Below are positions 8,675-11,475 of a stretch of DNA of 11,475 nucleotides, piece after piece. The translations under genes were made by a program, and so were the position numbers. Each line of letters starts with the position of its first letter. Position 1 is the stretch's first letter. Origin of the DNA: Coriobacteriaceae bacterium (lineage in GTDB: Bacteria; Actinomycetota; Coriobacteriia; Anaerosomatales; SLCP01); NCBI GenBank assembly GCA_003563465.1, contig PWVH01000161.1, positions 1-11,475 of the forward strand, in the 5' to 3' direction. The notes beneath the pieces were generated by a model. It did not search any database. It was not told where the DNA came from and saw only the letters and a list, made by a program, of their open reading frames with translations.

Positions 8675-9166
8675 CTACGTGTACGCGAGTCTACCTGCCC
8701 ATACACTACGCCGACCAATCTCAGGACCCCGACACACGTCGCTCGCCTCGCGCCCGATGTCCTGGATGACCGTTGATGAAACATACGCGAAGCTCTGGGG
8801 AGGTCTGGAGTTCAGGCCCAAGGCTTCAAGGGCGACTGGCTCGGGGAGAGTGACAACGTCGCCGATCACGAGGACGAGTCCGGTCTCGCTGTCAGCATAG
8901 TAGTCCTCGAAGGCCTCCCGTTCGATGCACCCAATCTCCCCGTAGTCTCGCCATAGGTTGCCAATCGAGTCCACGTGGATTGCGGCGACGGAGAAGTACC
9001 CCATGACTTTCTGCACCGGACTGCTTGCGTAGACAACCGCATACTCGGGCGGCATCTTGAAGACCGTCTTTCGGAACTCCACCTTCTTCTCACCGCAGAC
9101 AATCGGGATAGCGTAGCGCGGGCGAATCGGTAGCAGTACTACTGGAACGTCTGCTGGGCGATCCAA
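8675..9166 (-). CDS. ASCH-domain protein (PUA-like fold, likely RNA- or nucleotide-binding)
   Basis: This 163-residue protein has the ASCH pattern: LLPIRPRYAIPIVCGEKKVE (residues 11-30) with a G-x-K-x-x-E-F-R-K basic/acidic cluster, then a YASSPV strand, a GYFSV strand and an NLW segment, ending with PPQSFAYV. ASCH domains have a PUA-like fold and are thought to bind RNA or nucleotides; some cleave modified nucleosides. Which of these applies here cannot be read from the sequence. The start is TTG 9166, preceded by AAAGGGG six bases upstream; no ATG or GTG gives a better fit. The gene begins 28 bases inside the end of the PIN-GNAT gene, so the two are almost certainly co-translated. The last 30 or so residues look poorly conserved. 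Confidence 0.75.
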   Translation of the reverse strand: MDRPADVPVVLLPIRPRYAIPIVCGEKKVEFRKTVFKMPPEYAVVYASSPVQKVMGYFSVAAIHVDSIGNLWRDYGEIGCIEREAFEDYYADSETGLVLVIGDVVTLPEPVALEALGLNSRPPQSFAYVSSTVIQDIGREASDVCRGPEIGRRSVWAGRLAYT

Positions 9167-10629
9167 TGGGCACCCCTTTGCGGAATCGTCTGGATACTCT
9201 GCGGTGCTGCAGCTACGACACCATTCCGGAGTAGCTCATCGAGCTTCAAGGGCCTATCAAGTACGCGTGCCTGGCGGAAGTTGATTGTGAGGACAACTGA
9301 ATCGTCGTCAGACGCCATCCGAGCGATTTCGTCAAACGTGTAGAGCGTTCTCTTACCAACCGCGCGAACAATATCGCGCGGGTCTGACAACAAGTGTACC
9401 GCTTCAACCACGCCAGCGGTCGACACGCCGATACCACCTCGCGATTCGTAGAAGTAGAGCAGATCGCCTGGCTTCAACAGCGAGATGTGCGACTTCGAGA
9501 GGTAGGCTTTGCGGATGGCATTGCCATGCGGTTCGTGGCCGGAGAAGAGGTTTACCTGAGGATCAGCCTCAGGAAATAATCGTTCGTGGTAAACGGGCTG
9601 TATGGGGACGATGTATGCAGGTACGTCGTCCCATTTCACGGCGGGCGGACCGAACTTGACGTGGAACGAGTACGCATCGAGATGATCGAGGTCCGCGCGT
9701 GAGTACCTCCTCTGTTTCGCGAGTATGATTTCGCGTCCGTCGTTCGTGTATCCGCGATTCGCGAACCCGAAATCCGCGAGGTACTCACGCAGGAAGCCCT
9801 TCTCAGGGAGCGCGGTGAGATAGAGCCAGTCGTAGGCGTTCGCTTCCGCGTAGTCGAACAAGGCCTTCAACAGCAGCTCACCGAACCGATAGCCCTCGTG
9901 ACGTTCGCTCACCTTGAAGGTGCATATCTTCAGAACGTGGTCGAACATTCCATAGGTATCGGGCACTTCTTCCTTGACGATGCAAAGCCCGGCGTAGCCG
10001 TCTTCGGGCTCGACGATGACCCAGGCGGGGCGGTTCTCTTCCTGTACCTTCGCTAGCCACTTATCGAACCCGGGGTAGTCGCAACGCAGGCCAGCGAAGA
10101 TGTCGTCATCCGAATCAAGCGCCCGCCCATCTACCTTCTCAACTGCGGGAGGTGTCGGAGGAACAGACTCGTACAGCCTGCGAACCATCTCGAGCGCGTC
10201 GGCGACCTTGAGTACGCGTTCGGCCACATTCAGCCGTCTGGCCTTGAGGTGAATCCCACTATCTTCCGTCACAAGGAAGTCGACCGCTCCTGCTACCACT
10301 GCAGCGAGCAGATGGTGATCAATCCAGTCGTGGCTAGACTCCGGAACGCGACCGAGCGTGAATTCCACAGTCTCACTTGGGGCGGGCGGCCGCTTCAATC
10401 GAGGGTACTTCGTGGCGAGAATCGTCCGAAGGCGCGCGCGCTCCTCGTTACGGTCGCGTCCTATGTCCCGGAATAGCTCAGGGTGGACCGCAAGGCTATT
10501 GCCCGTTGAGTGGATGAGGCGTTCGAGATCCGCGATCGGCTGGGTGAGCGCCTCAACGTGTTCGCATGCGGTTGGTTCAGCCGGGATGAACACGTTTGTG
10601 TCGATGAGAAACACCAACCGTGAAGCCAT
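9139..10629 (-). CDS. PIN nuclease + GNAT acetyltransferase + PUA/EVE-like triple-domain protein
   Basis: This 496-residue protein joins three domains. The N-terminal PIN ribonuclease-like domain (about 4-150) starts FLIDTNVFIP and keeps the expected acidic set: D10, E51, D105 (in DHHLLAAVVAG) and D123 (in FLVTEDSGIH). A GNAT domain (about 180-305) has an acetyl-CoA loop-like segment SERHEGYRFGELLLKAL (241-257) and a downstream YLADFGFANRGY. The C-terminal part (about 335-496) resembles PUA/EVE/ASCH folds, with LKPGDLLYFYES (385-396), a GVVEAV strand, VGKRTLYTFDEI and PQSI. PIN domains usually cut RNA, GNAT proteins acetylate amines (including aminoacyl-tRNA or ribosomal proteins), and PUA-type domains bind RNA or modified bases, so an RNA-directed role is likely; the actual substrate is unknown. 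ATG 10629 follows AGGAGG at 10638-10633, only three bases away. It is co-translated with the ASCH gene. Confidence 0.8.
   Translation of the reverse strand: MASRLVFLIDTNVFIPAEPTACEHVEALTQPIADLERLIHSTGNSLAVHPELFRDIGRDRNEERARLRTILATKYPRLKRPPAPSETVEFTLGRVPESSHDWIDHHLLAAVVAGAVDFLVTEDSGIHLKARRLNVAERVLKVADALEMVRRLYESVPPTPPAVEKVDGRALDSDDDIFAGLRCDYPGFDKWLAKVQEENRPAWVIVEPEDGYAGLCIVKEEVPDTYGMFDHVLKICTFKVSERHEGYRFGELLLKALFDYAEANAYDWLYLTALPEKGFLREYLADFGFANRGYTNDGREIILAKQRRYSRADLDHLDAYSFHVKFGPPAVKWDDVPAYIVPIQPVYHERLFPEADPQVNLFSGHEPHGNAIRKAYLSKSHISLLKPGDLLYFYESRGGIGVSTAGVVEAVHLLSDPRDIVRAVGKRTLYTFDEIARMASDDDSVVLTINFRQARVLDRPLKLDELLRNGVVAAAPQSIQTIPQRGAHWIAQQTFQ
9173..9179 (-). promoter_or_regulatory. Ribosome binding site of the ASCH gene inside the PIN-GNAT gene
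   Basis: Read on the - strand, AAAGGGG ends six bases before the TTG start at 9166. It lies within the last codons of the upstream gene (the QRGAHW region). It is the main reason for choosing the TTG start, and it suggests that ASCH output depends on translation of the upstream fusion protein. Confidence 0.5.
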
Positions 10630-10808
10630 GTTCCTCCTCTGCCGGCGTATCCTCGTCTCTTGGCCTAGATAATGACTTCACAGTTTGGATAACCCTCATG
10701 CTCACAATCATAGCTCACACGCCGTCAGCTGCTTGTGGGGCCGAACTCCAAACCATCGCATGACCTAATCGCACAAGGACAGGTCTTCCGCAGGAATCGC
10801 GTCGGCGC

Positions 10809-10834
10809 CATCGTCTAACATCGGTGATACGATG
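10809..10834. promoter_or_regulatory. CATCG repeat cluster, possible operator
   Basis: CATCG occurs at 10809-10813 and again at 10819-10823, one helical turn (10 bases) apart, and its inverse CGATG is at 10830-10834. CATCGT and ACGATG form a 6-bp inverted repeat spanning the whole element. The element overlaps the candidate -10 of the DUF262 gene, where a repressor would act. The units are short, so chance is a real alternative. Confidence 0.25.
10825..10833 (+). promoter_or_regulatory. Candidate extended -10 promoter of the DUF262 gene
   Basis: TGATACGAT fits the extended -10 form TGn followed by TACGAT, which matches four of six consensus bases including the key first A and last T. Transcription would start near 10840, leaving a leader of about 38 bases that contains the AGGGGGA ribosome site. 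No good -35 is present, as is usual for extended -10 promoters. Confidence 0.3.
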
Positions 10835-10877
10835 CCATAGAGAGCGTGGCGACAGTACTTCGAGCAGGGGGACCATC

Positions 10878-11475
10878 ATGAGTGAGACGGTATTCACCAA
10901 GGTAGACTACGACCTTGGTTCGCTTGTGAAGTACATTGGGCTTGGGGAGATTGGGTTGCCCGACATTCAGCGGCCGTTCGTGTGGAAGAATGCCAAGGTG
11001 CGCGACCTTTTCGATTCGATGTATCGAGGCTACCCCGTAGGCTATCTACTGTTCTGGCAGAATGCCCTTTCTGCAGACTCGCGCAAGATTGGTGCCGAGG
11101 AGAAACAGAAGCCTCCCCGTCTTGTCATAGTGGACGGTCAACAGCGACTTACCTCACTCTACGCCGTTGTACGCAACGTCGAGGTCCTCCGAGATAGCTT
11201 CGAGACGGAGCGCATCCAGATTGCTTTCAATCCGCTGGAGGAGACGTTCGAGGTCGCCGATGCTGCCGTCAGGCGTGATAAGGCCTTCATCCCCGACATC
11301 TCCGTGCTTTGGGATGCCCAGACAGACCTTTTCGACGTTGTCGATTCCTACCTAGAGGGACTCAGGAGTTCTCGGGAGATCTCGCAAGACGAGGAAAAGA
11401 GGGTGAAGAGAGCCATCAGTCGTTTGCATGGACTGACAAGCTTTCCCCTCACGGCTCTGGAGTTGGCGGCAGACA
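10878..11475 (+). CDS. DUF262 (GmrS / BrxU / SspE N-terminal type) protein, N-terminal part
   Basis: The 199 visible residues have both DUF262 hallmarks: LPDIQRPFVW (27-36), with a YPVGYLLFW helix after it, and VDGQQRLTSLYAV (85-97). The DGQQR motif belongs to a ParB/sulfiredoxin-like fold that binds and hydrolyses nucleotides. In GmrSD, BrxU and SspE this domain drives or gates a C-terminal DUF1524 HNH-type nuclease that attacks modified DNA or incoming phage DNA. That C-terminal part lies beyond the right edge, so it is unknown whether the nuclease is fused, separate or absent. ATG 10878 follows AGGGGGA at 10866-10872 with five bases between, and the protein starts exactly where DUF262 proteins usually start. 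It is divergent from the PIN-GNAT operon and may be a separate defence module or the first gene of a longer one. Confidence 0.85.
   Translation, partial: MSETVFTKVDYDLGSLVKYIGLGEIGLPDIQRPFVWKNAKVRDLFDSMYRGYPVGYLLFWQNALSADSRKIGAEEKQKPPRLVIVDGQQRLTSLYAVVRNVEVLRDSFETERIQIAFNPLEETFEVADAAVRRDKAFIPDISVLWDAQTDLFDVVDSYLEGLRSSREISQDEEKRVKRAISRLHGLTSFPLTALELAAD

Larger units (their letters stand above)
10630..10877. other. Divergent intergenic region between the PIN-GNAT operon and the DUF262 gene
   Basis: These 248 bases must carry the promoters for both outward-reading transcripts, unless the DUF262 gene is read from elsewhere. On the - strand, a purine-rich site AGAGGAGGAA sits just before the PIN-GNAT ATG, and TATGAT and TTATCT candidates lie farther upstream without good -35 partners. 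On the + strand, an extended -10 and a cluster of CATCG repeats lie 45-70 bases before the DUF262 ATG. No small gene was found here. Confidence 0.6.

Noticed and set aside
1..11475. CRISPR arrays, tRNA or rRNA genes, IS elements, att-site repeats
   Set aside because: No regularly spaced repeats, tRNA cloverleaf, transposase or integrase motif, or long terminal inverted or direct repeats were seen by eye on either strand.

Overview
The window is about 60% G+C and densely coding. It looks like part of a defence or mobile-genome island in a high-GC bacterium. The style of the large methylase and helicase proteins suggests an actinobacterium, but nothing here fixes the taxonomy, and no rRNA, tRNA, transposase or integrase was seen.

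Layout. (1) Positions 2-190 hold the C-terminal end of a gamma-glutamylcyclotransferase-like protein, probably the last ordinary chromosomal gene before the island. (2) 191-732 has no convincing gene. (3) 733-8309 is a two-gene operon on the + strand: a 1371-residue Eco57I-class adenine-N6 DNA methyltransferase with an N-terminal nuclease-like region, then a 1154-residue protein with an N-terminal phospholipase-D (HKD) nuclease domain and a complete SF2/SNF2-type helicase. The two genes overlap by ATGA. (4) 8310-8674 is a convergent intergenic stretch with small hairpins only. (5) 10629-8675 is a two-gene operon on the - strand: a 496-residue PIN + GNAT + PUA/EVE-like fusion, then a 163-residue ASCH-domain protein that overlaps it by 28 bases. 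(6) 10630-10877 is a divergent promoter region. (7) 10878 to the right edge is the N-terminal 199 residues of a DUF262 protein, of the GmrS / BrxU / SspE N-terminal type.

How the parts may work together (inference). The methylase and PLD-helicase look like a restriction-type system in which the methylase marks and recognises self DNA, while the helicase translocates and its PLD domain cuts. The nuclease region of the methylase shows no convincing PD-(D/E)xK site, which fits that division of labour. The PIN-GNAT-PUA/ASCH pair looks RNA-directed and combines a nuclease, an acetyltransferase and two PUA-fold readers, a less familiar arrangement. The DUF262 protein is probably the NTP-using sensor half of a modification-dependent nuclease. 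These may be three independent defence modules side by side, or parts of a larger composite system. Sequence alone does not decide this.
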